From NCBI RefSeq assembly GCF_000378745.1, contig NZ_KB905275.1:1-64000 (forward strand): a stretch of 64,000 bases of DNA. The letters are read 5' to 3'. Shown here piece after piece: positions 25,432-34,799 of this stretch. Both the position numbers and the translations under genes were made by a program. How positions within the stretch are numbered: the first letter of the stretch is position 1; each line of letters starts with the position of its first letter. Under the pieces are notes generated by a model that saw only the letters and a program-made list of their open reading frames with translations, did not search any database and was not told where the DNA came from. The DNA comes from Prevotella amnii DSM 23384 = JCM 14753 (GTDB lineage: Bacteria > Bacteroidota > Bacteroidia > Bacteroidales > Bacteroidaceae).

Positions 25432-26601
25432 ATGGTAAAGACAAAGGACGCAAGTAGTAGTGGCAAGACATCTACAAAGAAGCCAGTAACAAAAAAGAGA
25501 GGTGCTAAAGCTAAGAAAGCACCTATAAAACGTACTATATCAGATGCTCTTATTCCTATAAAGGATGAGACATGGCTTATACAGCCCATTGCAGTAACGA
25601 TGATGCGTTATGATTATTCGCTTATTCAGGTGCGAATACTTGTTTCTATAGTTGAAAATTTACAAGCTATTTTACTTGGTATTTTAAATAATAAGCAGAG
25701 TGCACAGCTTGATCTGTTTCAGACAAAAGAATTAGATGAAGATGGACGTATGCCTATTAAATTGCCTTTTAAAGAATTAGGTGTTGATCCGAATCATTAT
25801 CCAGAGCTTCGCACATCTTTAAAAATGTTAGCGTCTTTACCTGTAGAAATTCCTTATAAGACTTCAGAAGGTAGGAAATATACCAAATATACTAACCTTT
25901 GTGATGTTTATATTCCTCAAGATCGTTCATATAATAAGTATGCTATTTTAAAGCTTAATCGTGCAGTTGCAGAGCGGTTGGTATCTTTAGATTTAGGTTA
26001 TCATCGTTTAGGAAAGCAGATAGTTTTTGCTTGTAAGAATAAATACACTCAGCGTATTTATATGTTTATAGAGTCATGGGTTAATAAAGGGCGTACAGTT
26101 ATAAAAACAATAGACTTTCGTAAGATGCTTCGTTTAGAAGATAATTATAAGAAGTTTTCTGATTTTTGTCGTCGCGTTCTTGAGCCTGCTATGGCAGAGC
26201 TTAAAGATATGGCAGCTAAGGGATATTGTGATTGTTACTTTGAATATGAAAAGAAATATGATCATGGTCAGCGTGGAGGAGAGCCTGATGAGCTTATTTT
26301 TACTATATTTAAGGCAAATAATAATGTATCAGAGCAATTGGAAGCTATGTCGGAAGCTCAGCGTAGCCAGTTTAAATCAATGCTATTGAAATATTTTGAA
26401 TTTGATGCTGAGCGTGCGCAACAGCTTGCTCTTCGTATAAATGCAGAATCATATCAAGAGGTTATTAGTAAGCTAATTGATCTTCGTGAGCGTTTTCGTA
26501 ATACATATATAAAAGATAAAGCAGCTTATACTTATAAAAGTTTAGATGAATTGTTAAAGCAAAAAGAAAGTGTAGCCTCTGAAGCTGTTGTAGTAGAATA
26601 A
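25432..26601 (+). CDS. Chromosomal Rep_3/RepB-type replication initiator family protein
   Basis: This protein has 389 residues. A Lys/Ser/Thr/Ala-rich tail (residues 1-40) precedes two winged-helix-like domains of the Rep_3 plasmid initiator superfamily. The first starts with TWLIQPIAVTMMRYDYSLIQ, and the second includes the region LGYHRLGKQIVFACKNKYTQRIYMFIESW and FRKMLRLEDNYKKFSDFCRRVLEPAM. Plasmid relatives bind iterons and open the origin. Here no iterons, partition genes or transfer genes are nearby and the neighbours are core genes. It therefore looks like the conserved chromosomal copy known from Bacteroidales, with unknown duty. The basic N-terminal tail suggests DNA or RNA binding. 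A C-terminal helix-rich extension follows residue 300. Confidence 0.8.
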   Translation: MVKTKDASSSGKTSTKKPVTKKRGAKAKKAPIKRTISDALIPIKDETWLIQPIAVTMMRYDYSLIQVRILVSIVENLQAILLGILNNKQSAQLDLFQTKELDEDGRMPIKLPFKELGVDPNHYPELRTSLKMLASLPVEIPYKTSEGRKYTKYTNLCDVYIPQDRSYNKYAILKLNRAVAERLVSLDLGYHRLGKQIVFACKNKYTQRIYMFIESWVNKGRTVIKTIDFRKMLRLEDNYKKFSDFCRRVLEPAMAELKDMAAKGYCDCYFEYEKKYDHGQRGGEPDELIFTIFKANNNVSEQLEAMSEAQRSQFKSMLLKYFEFDAERAQQLALRINAESYQEVISKLIDLRERFRNTYIKDKAAYTYKSLDELLKQKESVASEAVVVE

Positions 26602-26747
26602 AAATAGTATTTTACAGGGATATAATATATCTATAATATATTATTATATTTAGCAGATTGCTATTTGTTGTTTATTTTAGCATATATTAAACACTTAAAT
26701 ATATAAGTTATTTTATATAAGATGGATATTTTACCATTTTATTTTTC

Positions 26748-26755
26748 TAACTTTG
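26748..26755 (+). promoter_or_regulatory. -7 promoter element of fabD
   Basis: taactttg matches TAnnTTTG and lies 53 bases before the fabD ATG. Confidence 0.6.
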
Positions 26756-26808
26756 TACACATTAATAGTGTTTAATTATAAATAAATATAAATAATAGAT
26801 AAGTAGAA

Positions 26809-27693
26809 ATGAAAGCATTTGTATTTCCTGGTCAAGGCTCACAATTTGTGGGTATGGGTAAAAATCTTTATGATAGTAATGAGTTAGCAAAAGAGTTATT
26901 TGATAAAGCTGATAGTATTTTAGGTTTCAAAATAACAGATGTAATGTTCACAGGTACTGATGAACAGTTAAAGGAAACAAAGGTTACGCAGCCAGCTGTG
27001 TTTTTACATAGTGTTATTTCAGCATTATGTCAGGGCAAAGAGCTTAAGCCAGATATGGTAGCAGGTCATTCTTTAGGTGAATTTTCAGCTCTTGTGTTTT
27101 CTGGTGCTTTAAGTTTTGAAGATGGATTAAAGCTTGTAGCTGCTCGTGCAAATGCGATGCAGAAGGCTTGCGAGCAAAATCCAGGTACTATGGCAGCAAT
27201 TATAGGTTTATCTGATGATAAGGTTGTAGAGATATGCAAGAAGGTAAGTAGTGAAGGTAAGGTGGTAGTAGCTGCTAATTTTAATTGTCCTGGTCAGTTG
27301 GTTATTTCAGGTAGTACCGATGGTATAAAAGAAGCTTGTGAATTATTAAAGTCTGCTGGTGCTAAGCGTGCATTGCCTTTAAAGGTTGGGGGTGCTTTCC
27401 ATTCTCCATTAATGGATATTGCTAAGCATGAGCTTCAAGTAGCCATAGAAGCAACTAATTTTAATACGCCTAAATGTCCTGTTTATCAGAATGTAGATGC
27501 TTGTGCACATACAGACGCTGCAGATATAAAACTTAATTTGATAGCACAGCTCACATCAAGTGTCCGTTGGACAGAAAGTGTACAGAATATGATAGCCGCA
27601 GGTGCAACGGAGTTTATAGAGTGTGGTCCAGGAACAGCTTTGCAAGGCATGATAGGTCGTATTAATAAAAGTGTAACAGCACGTAGTTTGTAA
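26809..27693 (+). CDS. fabD: Malonyl-CoA:ACP transacylase
   Basis: This 294-residue enzyme moves malonyl from CoA to acyl carrier protein to feed fatty-acid elongation. The nucleophile is S88 in AGHSLGEFSAL, preceded by the oxyanion-hole segment FPGQGSQFVGMG (residues 6-17). The catalytic histidine is H198 in GGAFHSPLM, and the C-terminal block is FIECGPGTALQGMIGRI. Length and motif spacing are normal. It is encoded alone, not in a fab cluster, with its own promoter box; the GH13 gene begins 151 bases downstream on the same strand. Confidence 0.96.
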   Translation: MKAFVFPGQGSQFVGMGKNLYDSNELAKELFDKADSILGFKITDVMFTGTDEQLKETKVTQPAVFLHSVISALCQGKELKPDMVAGHSLGEFSALVFSGALSFEDGLKLVAARANAMQKACEQNPGTMAAIIGLSDDKVVEICKKVSSEGKVVVAANFNCPGQLVISGSTDGIKEACELLKSAGAKRALPLKVGGAFHSPLMDIAKHELQVAIEATNFNTPKCPVYQNVDACAHTDAADIKLNLIAQLTSSVRWTESVQNMIAAGATEFIECGPGTALQGMIGRINKSVTARSL

Positions 27694-27844
27694 GTTTTTT
27701 AAAAAGATTTTTGTTAGAGGGGTTATCTTTTTTAGTATTAAAACCATATTATTTATTGTTTATGCTAATGGTTTTAATCCTAAATACTTACGATAACTCC
27801 TTGTTGTTTTATAATGTCATTAAGGCATTTTAAGTTTTTAAATA

Positions 27845-29509
27845 ATGGTAATATATCAAATCTTTACTCGTACCTTTGGTAATAAGCATATAGCTTGCAG
27901 AGAGAATGGTTCTATACAAGAAAATGGTGTAGGAAAGATGAAAGATCTTTCCACAAGAATACTTCATAAGATACAGCAAAGTGGTTTTACGCATGTATGG
28001 TTTACTGGTATTATTCGTCATGCAACAACAACAGATTATTCGATGTACGGTATTCCTAAACAGCATGCACAAGTAGTAAAGGGAAAGGCAGGTTCACCTT
28101 ATGCTATAACCGATTATTATGATATTGATCCAGATATAGCTACAGATGTACCACATAGAATGGAGGAGTTTGAGTCTTTAATTAAGCGAACTCACGATCA
28201 AGGTCTAAAGGTAATCATAGATTTTGTACCTAATCATGTAGCACGTGAATATAAAAGTATTGCTAAGCCTAAAAATGTGTGCGATTTGGGGGCTGATGAT
28301 AACATTTGTAAGCATTTTGATGCCCAAAATAATTTTTATTATTGTCCAGAGGTTGCTTTAGATTTATCTGCTATTAATGTTTTAGATACTGGAGAAACTT
28401 ATTATGAATATCCAGCAAAGTGTACTGGAAATGACTGCTTTAAGCCTAATCCGGGACAGAATGATTGGTATGAAACGGTAAAATTAAATTATGGTGTTGA
28501 TTATTGTGACTTAGGAGGTCGTAGCGAACATTTTAATCCTATACCATCTACATGGAAGAAAATGACTAAAATTCTTTTGTTTTGGGCTGCAAAAGGAATA
28601 GATTGTTTTCGCTGTGATATGGCAGAGATGGTACCTACAGCTTTTTGGAAATATGCAATATTGAATGTAAAAAAATATTTCCCACATATCAAATTTATAG
28701 GTGAAGTCTATAACCCTGGGTTATACAGAGAGTATATTAAGGCAGGTTTTAATTATTTATATGATAAGGTTGGAATGTATGATACTCTTCGTGGGGTAAT
28801 ATGTGGATATAAGCCAGCTTCAGATATTACTAAGGCATGGCAGGCTGTAGATGATATCCGTTCTAATATGTTGTATTTTTTAGAAAATCATGATGAGCAG
28901 CGTATTGCTTCTGATTTTTTTGCAGGAGAAGGACGTAAAGGTATTCCTGCATTGATAGTTTTTGCCCTTTTTCAGTCGAATCCTATTATGATATATTCCG
29001 GACAAGAATTTGGTGAAAAAGGAATGGAAAAAGAAGGATTTTCAGGAGTTGATGGAAGATCTACTATATTTGATTATTGGAGTACGTCTACTATACGTAA
29101 AGCCTTTTATAATGTAGGTAAATTATCTACAAAACAAAGATATCTTCGAGATATATATTATAAAATACTTTGTTTGAGAGAAGAGGCATCTATATCAAGG
29201 GGGCTAACTTACGATTTGATGTATGCTAATTTTAATAAATCTACATTTGATACCAGCAAGCAATTTGCATTTATGCGTGGACAAGATAAAGAACGTTTAT
29301 TGATAGTTGCTAATTTTGATGATAAAGCATCTACTATATTTGTAACAATTCCTGAGCATGCTATGAAATTTTTAAAGATAAAACGAGATTATTATCTTTT
29401 GACAGATCTTTTAACAGGTGAACAGCTTGATGCTATTATATCGCCTAATGGAGAAGTAAGAATGCAGATAGAGGGTAATAGTGGAAGAGTATGGAAGTTT
29501 GAGGTATAA
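27845..29509 (+). CDS. Cytoplasmic GH13 alpha-amylase family enzyme
   Basis: The 554-residue (beta/alpha)8 glycoside hydrolase has no signal peptide, so it acts on cytoplasmic alpha-glucans or oligosaccharides. The four GH13 regions are present: I DFVPNH (126-131), II CFRCDMAEM with nucleophile D258, III KFIGEVYN with acid/base E287, IV FLENHDEQR with D350. The B-domain is short and rich in Cys and Asp (CDLGADDNICKHFD). A beta-rich C-terminal domain follows residue 465. Substrate specificity (alpha-amylase, glucosyltransferase or maltogenic type) cannot be decided from motifs. It begins at ATG 27845 with no close partner gene. Confidence 0.88.
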   Translation: MVIYQIFTRTFGNKHIACRENGSIQENGVGKMKDLSTRILHKIQQSGFTHVWFTGIIRHATTTDYSMYGIPKQHAQVVKGKAGSPYAITDYYDIDPDIATDVPHRMEEFESLIKRTHDQGLKVIIDFVPNHVAREYKSIAKPKNVCDLGADDNICKHFDAQNNFYYCPEVALDLSAINVLDTGETYYEYPAKCTGNDCFKPNPGQNDWYETVKLNYGVDYCDLGGRSEHFNPIPSTWKKMTKILLFWAAKGIDCFRCDMAEMVPTAFWKYAILNVKKYFPHIKFIGEVYNPGLYREYIKAGFNYLYDKVGMYDTLRGVICGYKPASDITKAWQAVDDIRSNMLYFLENHDEQRIASDFFAGEGRKGIPALIVFALFQSNPIMIYSGQEFGEKGMEKEGFSGVDGRSTIFDYWSTSTIRKAFYNVGKLSTKQRYLRDIYYKILCLREEASISRGLTYDLMYANFNKSTFDTSKQFAFMRGQDKERLLIVANFDDKASTIFVTIPEHAMKFLKIKRDYYLLTDLLTGEQLDAIISPNGEVRMQIEGNSGRVWKFEV

Positions 29510-29729
29510 AGTCTTGGATATATATATGAAATGATATATTTATACAATAGTTGTTTCCTTAATATGGAAAAATAATATTTTTCATACATTTTAGTATCTT
29601 ATAAAATGCTATTTTTAGTGGGACAAGAAGTAAAAATGCTAAGATAAGAAGCTAAATGTTTTATTATTTGCAAGATAGGTTGATTTATATCAATAAATAG
29701 CGGCTTCGATGTAAAATATTATAGAAATA
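29510..29729. other. AT-rich gap before the candidate RNA gene
   Basis: I see no gene or strong hairpin in this stretch. It is the 3' flank of the GH13 gene and the upstream region of the RNA promoter. Confidence 0.5.
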
Positions 29730-29761
29730 TTTGTTAGGTATTGTTGAAGGTCGTACCTTTG
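29730..29761 (+). promoter_or_regulatory. Full Bacteroidetes promoter of the candidate RNA
   Basis: TTTG at 29730-29733, a 20-base spacer, and TACCTTTG at 29754-29761 fit the -33/-7 consensus. The start site should be near 29768. No protein-coding gene follows within its transcript. Confidence 0.7.
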
Positions 29762-29767
29762 CATTGC

Positions 29768-29985
29768 AATTAAGAGATACACACTAGCTTGCTAGTTATA
29801 GATAATATTCAAATAGATATTTATTCTAGGTAATCAAGATTGCTCAGGATTATAGAAAATTGTTTAGGTTAGTAATAGATTTAGGTTTTTAGTTATATTT
29901 TAGGTAAAGATTGTAGAGAATTAGCGTCGTGAGACGGTAGTTTATCGGAGATAACGGTGGGGCAGTTGCTCAGCCGTTTTTTCTT
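29768..29985 (+). ncRNA. Candidate structured noncoding RNA, about 220 nt
   Basis: This stretch lies between a complete promoter and a strong terminator, with no credible open frame. It holds a perfect ACTAGC/GCTAGT dyad (29783-29796), a CGTC-GTGA-GACG hairpin with a GNRA-type loop (29925-29936), a TTATC-GGA-GATAA hairpin (29942-29954), and the terminator stem. The series of hairpins at the 3' end and the independent promoter argue for a small RNA or a long leader that ends before the ABC-F gene. A 6S-like RNA, another Bacteroidales RNA family or an attenuator for the ABC-F gene are all possible. I cannot place it in a family. Confidence 0.6.
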
Positions 29986-29990
29986 TTTAT
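29953..29990 (+). terminator. Rho-independent terminator of the candidate RNA
   Basis: Stem AACGG / CCGTT with an inner GGGC-AGTT-GCTC helix separated by a 2x2 internal loop, then a T6 run followed by more T's (29977-29989). It is the strongest terminator in the 29510-30229 gap. Confidence 0.75.
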
Positions 29991-30187
29991 ATAAGTTATA
30001 ATTCTTCTTATGTATATTTGTGTGATAGAGGAAATTATATAGTATTAAAGTTTAGCTAATCTAAAAAGAAAGACATTTTTATTTAAAGCTTTTTTTATAT
30101 TAGTTTTAAATATCAAAATCAAAAGAAAATATTTTACATTAGTACGAGTTTTAGAAAATATTTTGTATGTATAAAGAAATATTTTTT

Positions 30188-30195
30188 TATCTTTG
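30188..30195 (+). promoter_or_regulatory. -7 promoter element of the ABC-F gene
   Basis: tatctttg is a perfect TAnnTTTG box 34 bases before the start, so the ABC-F gene has its own promoter separate from the upstream RNA unit. Confidence 0.6.
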
Positions 30196-30229
30196 TAACT
30201 TATATTATTTATAAGAAGCGGGAAGATAT

Positions 30230-32230
30230 ATGATATCTATAGAGAAGTTGAAGGTAGAGTTTGGCGTTAAGCCATTGTTTGAAGATGTATCGTTTGTTAT
30301 CAATGCTAATGATCGTATAGCGTTGGTAGGTAAAAACGGTGCAGGCAAATCTACTATGCTTAAGATATTAAGTGGGCTACAAGTACCCACTTCGGGGAAG
30401 GTTTCTATTCCTAATGATATTAAGGTGGGATATTTACCTCAGGTAATGAACTTATCTGACGATACTACATTGCGTGAGGAGACTCGTAAGGCTTTTGCTG
30501 ACAATACGAGGTTAGCTCATAAGATAGAGAAGTTACAAAATGAGCTTGAGACACGTACCGATTATCAGAGCGATAGTTATACCGACTTGCTAAATAGGTT
30601 TACCTTAGAGCATGAGCGTTATAACATGATGGGAGGCGAAAGTTATGAAGCAGAGATGGAGCGTACACTTATTGGTTTAGGCTTTGTGCGTAGCGATTTC
30701 GACCGTCCTACAAAAGAGTTTTCTGGTGGTTGGCGTATGCGTATAGAGTTAGCAAAGATATTGTTAAGTGCCCCTGATGTGTTATTGCTCGATGAGCCTA
30801 CTAACCATTTAGATATAGAGTCTATAGGTTGGTTAGAAGAGTTTTTAGTGCAGAGTGGTAAGGCTGTTGTGTTAGTATCTCATGACAGAGCCTTTATTGA
30901 TAATGTAACCAATCGGACGATAGAGATAACCTGTGGTCATGTGGAGGACTATAAGGTAAAATACGATGAGTATTTAGTACTTCGTAAAGAGCGTCGTGAG
31001 CAGCAAATGAGAGCTTATGAAAACCAGCAAAAGGAGATAGCCGATATAAAGGCTTTTGTAGATCGCTTCCGTTATCAAGCTACTAAAGCAGTGCAGGTGC
31101 AGCAGCGTTTGCGACAGTTAGAAAAGATAGTTCCAATAGAGATAGACGAGGTAGACAATTCTGCCATGCATTTAAAGTTTCCTCCTTGTCTTCGCTCGGG
31201 CGATTATCCTGTAATAGCTTCAGAGCTATCTAAGAGCTATGGTGAAAAGGTAGTGCTTCGTGGTGTTGATCTTACAGTAAAGCGCGGTGAGAAAGTGGCT
31301 TTTGTGGGTAAAAATGGTGAGGGAAAGTCTACGTTGGTTAAGTGTATCATGGGCGAGATACCTTTTGAGGGTAATCTAAAAGTGGGGCATAACGTTCATA
31401 TAGGTTATTTTGCACAGAATCAGGCGCAGCTATTAGATGAGAATATTACTATCTTTGACACAATAGATAGTGTTGCCAAAGGTGAGATGCGTTTACGGGT
31501 AAACGATCTTTTAGGTGCTTTTATGTTTGGTGGTGAGACATCTGATAAATATGTAAAAGTGCTCTCTGGCGGCGAGCGTTCACGTTTAGCAATGATAAAG
31601 CTTTTATTAGAGCCTGTAAACTTGCTTATATTAGACGAGCCTACTAATCATCTTGATATAGCATCTAAAGAGGTATTAAAAGAAGCAATTAAGGCTTTTG
31701 ACGGTACAGCTATTATAGTATCTCACGACCGTGAGTTTTTAGATGGCTTAGTGAGCAAGGTCTATGAGTTTGGAGCAGGTAAGGTACGTGAACATATTGG
31801 TGGTATTTACGACTATCTTCGCCATCATAATGCTGTGAGCATAGAGCAGGCTGTGAGTAATGGTAAGATAGTGAAAGATGAAAAGAAGCCTGATGTTTCT
31901 GTTAAGGAAAAGCTCGTTAAGCCAGATGATAGCTTATCTAAAGACACTCTGGAAGACAGCAAGGCATTATATGCTAAGCGTAAAGAGTTGCAGAAAAGGA
32001 TAAAGAAAGCAGAGCGAGTAGTAGAACTTTTGGAAAAGAAGATAGATAGTTTAGAGGCTCGTAAGAAGGAGCTTGATGCTATGCTTATGCAGGAAGAAAA
32101 TGCGTCTAATATGGATCTTGTAAACGAATATACTATTTTACAGCAAAATATAGATGCGGAGAACGATAATTGGCTTAAGAACAGCGAAATATTGGAAGAG
32201 CTTAAAAAGGAGGGGCTTAAGCTGTTATAA
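30230..32230 (+). CDS. ABC-F family ATPase (ribosome-associated, Uup/YdiF-like)
   Basis: The 666-residue soluble protein has two ABC ATPase domains and no membrane part. Domain 1 has Walker A GKNGAGKST (34-42), the ABC signature FSGGWRMRIELA and Walker B LLLDEPTNHLD. Domain 2 has Walker A GKNGEGKST (from 360), LSGGERSRLAMI and LLILDEPTNHLD. Between them lies the charged P-site tRNA interaction linker (about residues 240-310, with YENQQKEIADIKAFVDRFR). The C-terminal 120 residues form a predicted coiled coil rich in Lys and Glu. ABC-F proteins bind the ribosomal E site and resolve stalls or give antibiotic protection. Length and coiled coil favour the Uup/YdiF housekeeping type over a resistance factor. 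Confidence 0.9.
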   Translation: MISIEKLKVEFGVKPLFEDVSFVINANDRIALVGKNGAGKSTMLKILSGLQVPTSGKVSIPNDIKVGYLPQVMNLSDDTTLREETRKAFADNTRLAHKIEKLQNELETRTDYQSDSYTDLLNRFTLEHERYNMMGGESYEAEMERTLIGLGFVRSDFDRPTKEFSGGWRMRIELAKILLSAPDVLLLDEPTNHLDIESIGWLEEFLVQSGKAVVLVSHDRAFIDNVTNRTIEITCGHVEDYKVKYDEYLVLRKERREQQMRAYENQQKEIADIKAFVDRFRYQATKAVQVQQRLRQLEKIVPIEIDEVDNSAMHLKFPPCLRSGDYPVIASELSKSYGEKVVLRGVDLTVKRGEKVAFVGKNGEGKSTLVKCIMGEIPFEGNLKVGHNVHIGYFAQNQAQLLDENITIFDTIDSVAKGEMRLRVNDLLGAFMFGGETSDKYVKVLSGGERSRLAMIKLLLEPVNLLILDEPTNHLDIASKEVLKEAIKAFDGTAIIVSHDREFLDGLVSKVYEFGAGKVREHIGGIYDYLRHHNAVSIEQAVSNGKIVKDEKKPDVSVKEKLVKPDDSLSKDTLEDSKALYAKRKELQKRIKKAERVVELLEKKIDSLEARKKELDAMLMQEENASNMDLVNEYTILQQNIDAENDNWLKNSEILEELKKEGLKLL

Positions 32231-32276
32231 AAAAAATATATATTACAATATTAAATATTAAAAACGAAAAGAAAAC

Positions 32277-34310
32277 ATGCAAATTAAACAAATTTTACCT
32301 ACGATGATGTTATTATCAGCTCCTGTGGTATCTTTTGCTCAAGGAGCAGCAGGTATCAAGGCAGAGAATTTAGATAGGTCGGTTAATCCAGCTACCGACT
32401 TTTATCAGTTTGCTACAGGTGGTTGGCAAAAGCTACATCCGCTTCCTGCAGCCTATTCACGTTATGGTTCTTTTGATTTACTTCAAGAAAACAATAATAA
32501 GCGTATAAACAGTATTCTTACAAGTCTGCTTAAATCTAAGAACAAGAAAGGTAGTGTAGAGCAGAAATTAGGCGACTTCTATAGACTTGCAACTGACTCT
32601 GTTCGTCGCAACAAAGAAGGGATAGCTCCTGTAAAGCCTTTGTTAGATGAGATGGAGCAAGCTAAGAGTATAGCCGACCTTAATGCTCTTCGTAAGAAAT
32701 ATGCTATTTTTGGTTATGGCGAAGTGGCAGGTACATTTTTTGGAGCAGATGAAAAGAATGCTACACAGAATATCTTTAATGTTTATCAAGGTGGGTTAAC
32801 ACTGGGACAGAAGGAATATTACCTCGATAATGATAAAGCTACAACTGACATTCGTAATGCATACAAGAGGCATATTGTAAATATGTTTAAGCTTTTTGGC
32901 TTTACCACACAGCAAGCAGAGCAGAAACGTGATGCTATTATTCGTTTTGAGACTATGTTAGCTTTAGTTTCTAAGAATAGAACAGAACTTCGTGACCCTG
33001 AGGCTAATTACAATAAGATGACTTTAAAGGAGTTTGAGCAAAAATATCCTAACCTCGATATAGAGGCTATGGCAAATGCCAGCGGTATAAAGAGCGAATA
33101 TATACAAACAATGGTGGTAGGTCAGCCAAAGTTTTTAGAAGGCTTGGATAAGATAATAGCTACACAAGGGGTAGAAGAGCTGCGTGCTCGAATGGAATGG
33201 GACGTTATAATGTCTTCGGCTAACTATCTGAGTGATGATATTCGTGCAGAATATTTTAACTTCTTTAGTAAGACAATGCGTGGGGCTAAGGAGGATTTTC
33301 CACGTTGGAAGCGCGCCACATTACAGATAGAAAACCTAATGGGTGAGGCGCTTGGTCGTATATATTGTAAGCGTTATTTTACTGCTTCGAGCAAGCAACG
33401 TATGATAAACCTTATTAACAACCTAAAGTCTGCACTCTCTGATCGTATTAACGCACAAGATTGGATGTCGGAACAGACAAAGAAAGCAGCACAAGAAAAA
33501 CTTGCAACTTTTTACGTTAAAGTGGGCTACCCTGATAAATGGAAGGACATCTCTGCATTAGTTATAGACCCTACAAAGTCTTATTATGACAATGTGCTTG
33601 CTGCACGTGCTTTCTGGGCTAAGCAAGAGATAAAGGAAAAGGCAGGAAAGCCAGTAGATAGAGATGAATGGGGCATGACGCCACAGACAGTTAATGCTTA
33701 TTATAATCCAACTACTAATGAGATATGTTTCCCTGCAGGTATTTTGCAATATCCTTTCTTTGATGCTAAGGCTGATGATGCTTTCAATTATGGTGCTATT
33801 GGCGTAGTAATAGGTCATGAGATGACACACGGATTTGATGACCAAGGGCGTAAGTACGATAAGAATGGTAATATGAGCGATTGGTGGACAGATGCTGATA
33901 GCAAGAAGTTTGATGAGCGTACAGGTAAGTATGCTGATTTCTTTAGTGCTATAAAGGTACTTCCAGACCTTAATGCAAATGGTAAGTTTACACTTGGAGA
34001 AAATCTTGCCGATCATGGAGGTTTGCAGGTAGCTTATGCTGGACTTCAAAAGGTAAGCAAAACAAAGAGATTAAAAAATCTTCTTGGCTTCACTCCTGAG
34101 CAGCGTTTCTTTTTAGCATACGCAGGAGTATGGGCTAATAATATCACAGAAGCAGAGATACGCAATCGTGTAAAGAGCGATCCTCACTCATTGGGTAAGT
34201 GGCGTGTAAATGGGGCTCTTCCACACATAGATGAATGGTATAAAGCTTTTAATGTAAAGTCTACCGATAAGATGTATCTTCCTGAAAATGAGCGTTTGAA
34301 GCTTTGGTAA
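32277..34310 (+). CDS. pepO: Secreted M13-family zinc endopeptidase (PepO/neprilysin-like)
   Basis: The protein has 677 residues and an N-terminal signal peptide (cleavage near SFAQG, residue 22), so it acts in the periplasm or beyond. Zinc ligands are H514 and H518 with catalytic E515 in VIGHEMTHGFDDQG, and E575 in GENLADHGG. The substrate-binding NAYYNPTTNEICFPAGILQ block and the C-terminal RVNGALPHIDEW segment are classic M13 features, and the N-terminal half is the M13 helical domain. It cleaves peptides of up to some tens of residues, often to supply peptides as nutrients. It lies 46 bases after the ABC-F gene and ends in a strong terminator, so the two may be co-transcribed. Confidence 0.93.
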   Translation: MQIKQILPTMMLLSAPVVSFAQGAAGIKAENLDRSVNPATDFYQFATGGWQKLHPLPAAYSRYGSFDLLQENNNKRINSILTSLLKSKNKKGSVEQKLGDFYRLATDSVRRNKEGIAPVKPLLDEMEQAKSIADLNALRKKYAIFGYGEVAGTFFGADEKNATQNIFNVYQGGLTLGQKEYYLDNDKATTDIRNAYKRHIVNMFKLFGFTTQQAEQKRDAIIRFETMLALVSKNRTELRDPEANYNKMTLKEFEQKYPNLDIEAMANASGIKSEYIQTMVVGQPKFLEGLDKIIATQGVEELRARMEWDVIMSSANYLSDDIRAEYFNFFSKTMRGAKEDFPRWKRATLQIENLMGEALGRIYCKRYFTASSKQRMINLINNLKSALSDRINAQDWMSEQTKKAAQEKLATFYVKVGYPDKWKDISALVIDPTKSYYDNVLAARAFWAKQEIKEKAGKPVDRDEWGMTPQTVNAYYNPTTNEICFPAGILQYPFFDAKADDAFNYGAIGVVIGHEMTHGFDDQGRKYDKNGNMSDWWTDADSKKFDERTGKYADFFSAIKVLPDLNANGKFTLGENLADHGGLQVAYAGLQKVSKTKRLKNLLGFTPEQRFFLAYAGVWANNITEAEIRNRVKSDPHSLGKWRVNGALPHIDEWYKAFNVKSTDKMYLPENERLKLW

Positions 34311-34337
34311 GCTAAAACATATTATTTGAAAATAATA

Positions 34338-34382
34338 AATGAGGCACATTAGTATAAAAAACAATGTGCCTCATTTTTTTTA
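34338..34382 (+). terminator. Strong rho-independent terminator behind pepO
   Basis: A perfect 13-bp stem (34338-34350 with 34363-34375), core GAGGCACATT / AATGTGCCTC, followed by at least eight T's. Confidence 0.92.
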
Positions 34383-34389
34383 TGTGAAC

Positions 34390-34799
34390 TTGTTTATAGA
34401 TAGAATTTCATAGCAGTACATATAAAAACATATATACAGGAAAGTATTAGTTTATAGTATAACGGTAAACAAAGGCTTTTTTGATAAATAAAAATAGTCG
34501 TTGATAGAAGGATAAAGAATGTATAAGGACTAAAAATAAATTATTTTTAGTCCGTTTTTAATTTATTTTTGTATTAAAAATAAATTATTTTTATTTTAAG
34601 TAGGTGTTATTTTCCCTTTTTATATATGATGTATCTTAACCCTAAAACTTATTGTTTCTTTTTAATAGTGTATATATCTTTCATATTACTCAAGAGATTT
34701 CCTAAGAGTAACAATTCTATATATGTTAATTTAATAGATGTGTTATTAAAATCTTAAATGCCTTTTGCACAGGATTAAGCAAGATAAATATATTTAAAA
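34390..34799. other. AT-rich convergent gap between pepO and prfC
   Basis: No gene is visible. A perfect 27-base palindrome (13-bp arms) lies at 34527-34553, reading GGACTAAAAATAA and its complement around one A, followed by a T5 run. Its inner part (aaaaataaattattttt) occurs again at about 34575-34592 without the GC arms. The palindrome is probably a terminator for prfC transcripts coming from the other side. Confidence 0.5.

Noticed and set aside
25432-26601. An integrated plasmid around the Rep_3-like gene
   Set aside because: No iterons, partition, mobilisation or integrase genes are present, and core genes flank it directly.
33558-34049. Minus-strand open frame of 163 codons inside pepO
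   Set aside because: It mirrors the conserved catalytic region of the M13 peptidase and has no independent support.
34527-34553. The 27-base palindrome as an operator
   Set aside because: It lies in a convergent gap behind two genes, with a T run beside it, so a terminator is the simpler reading.
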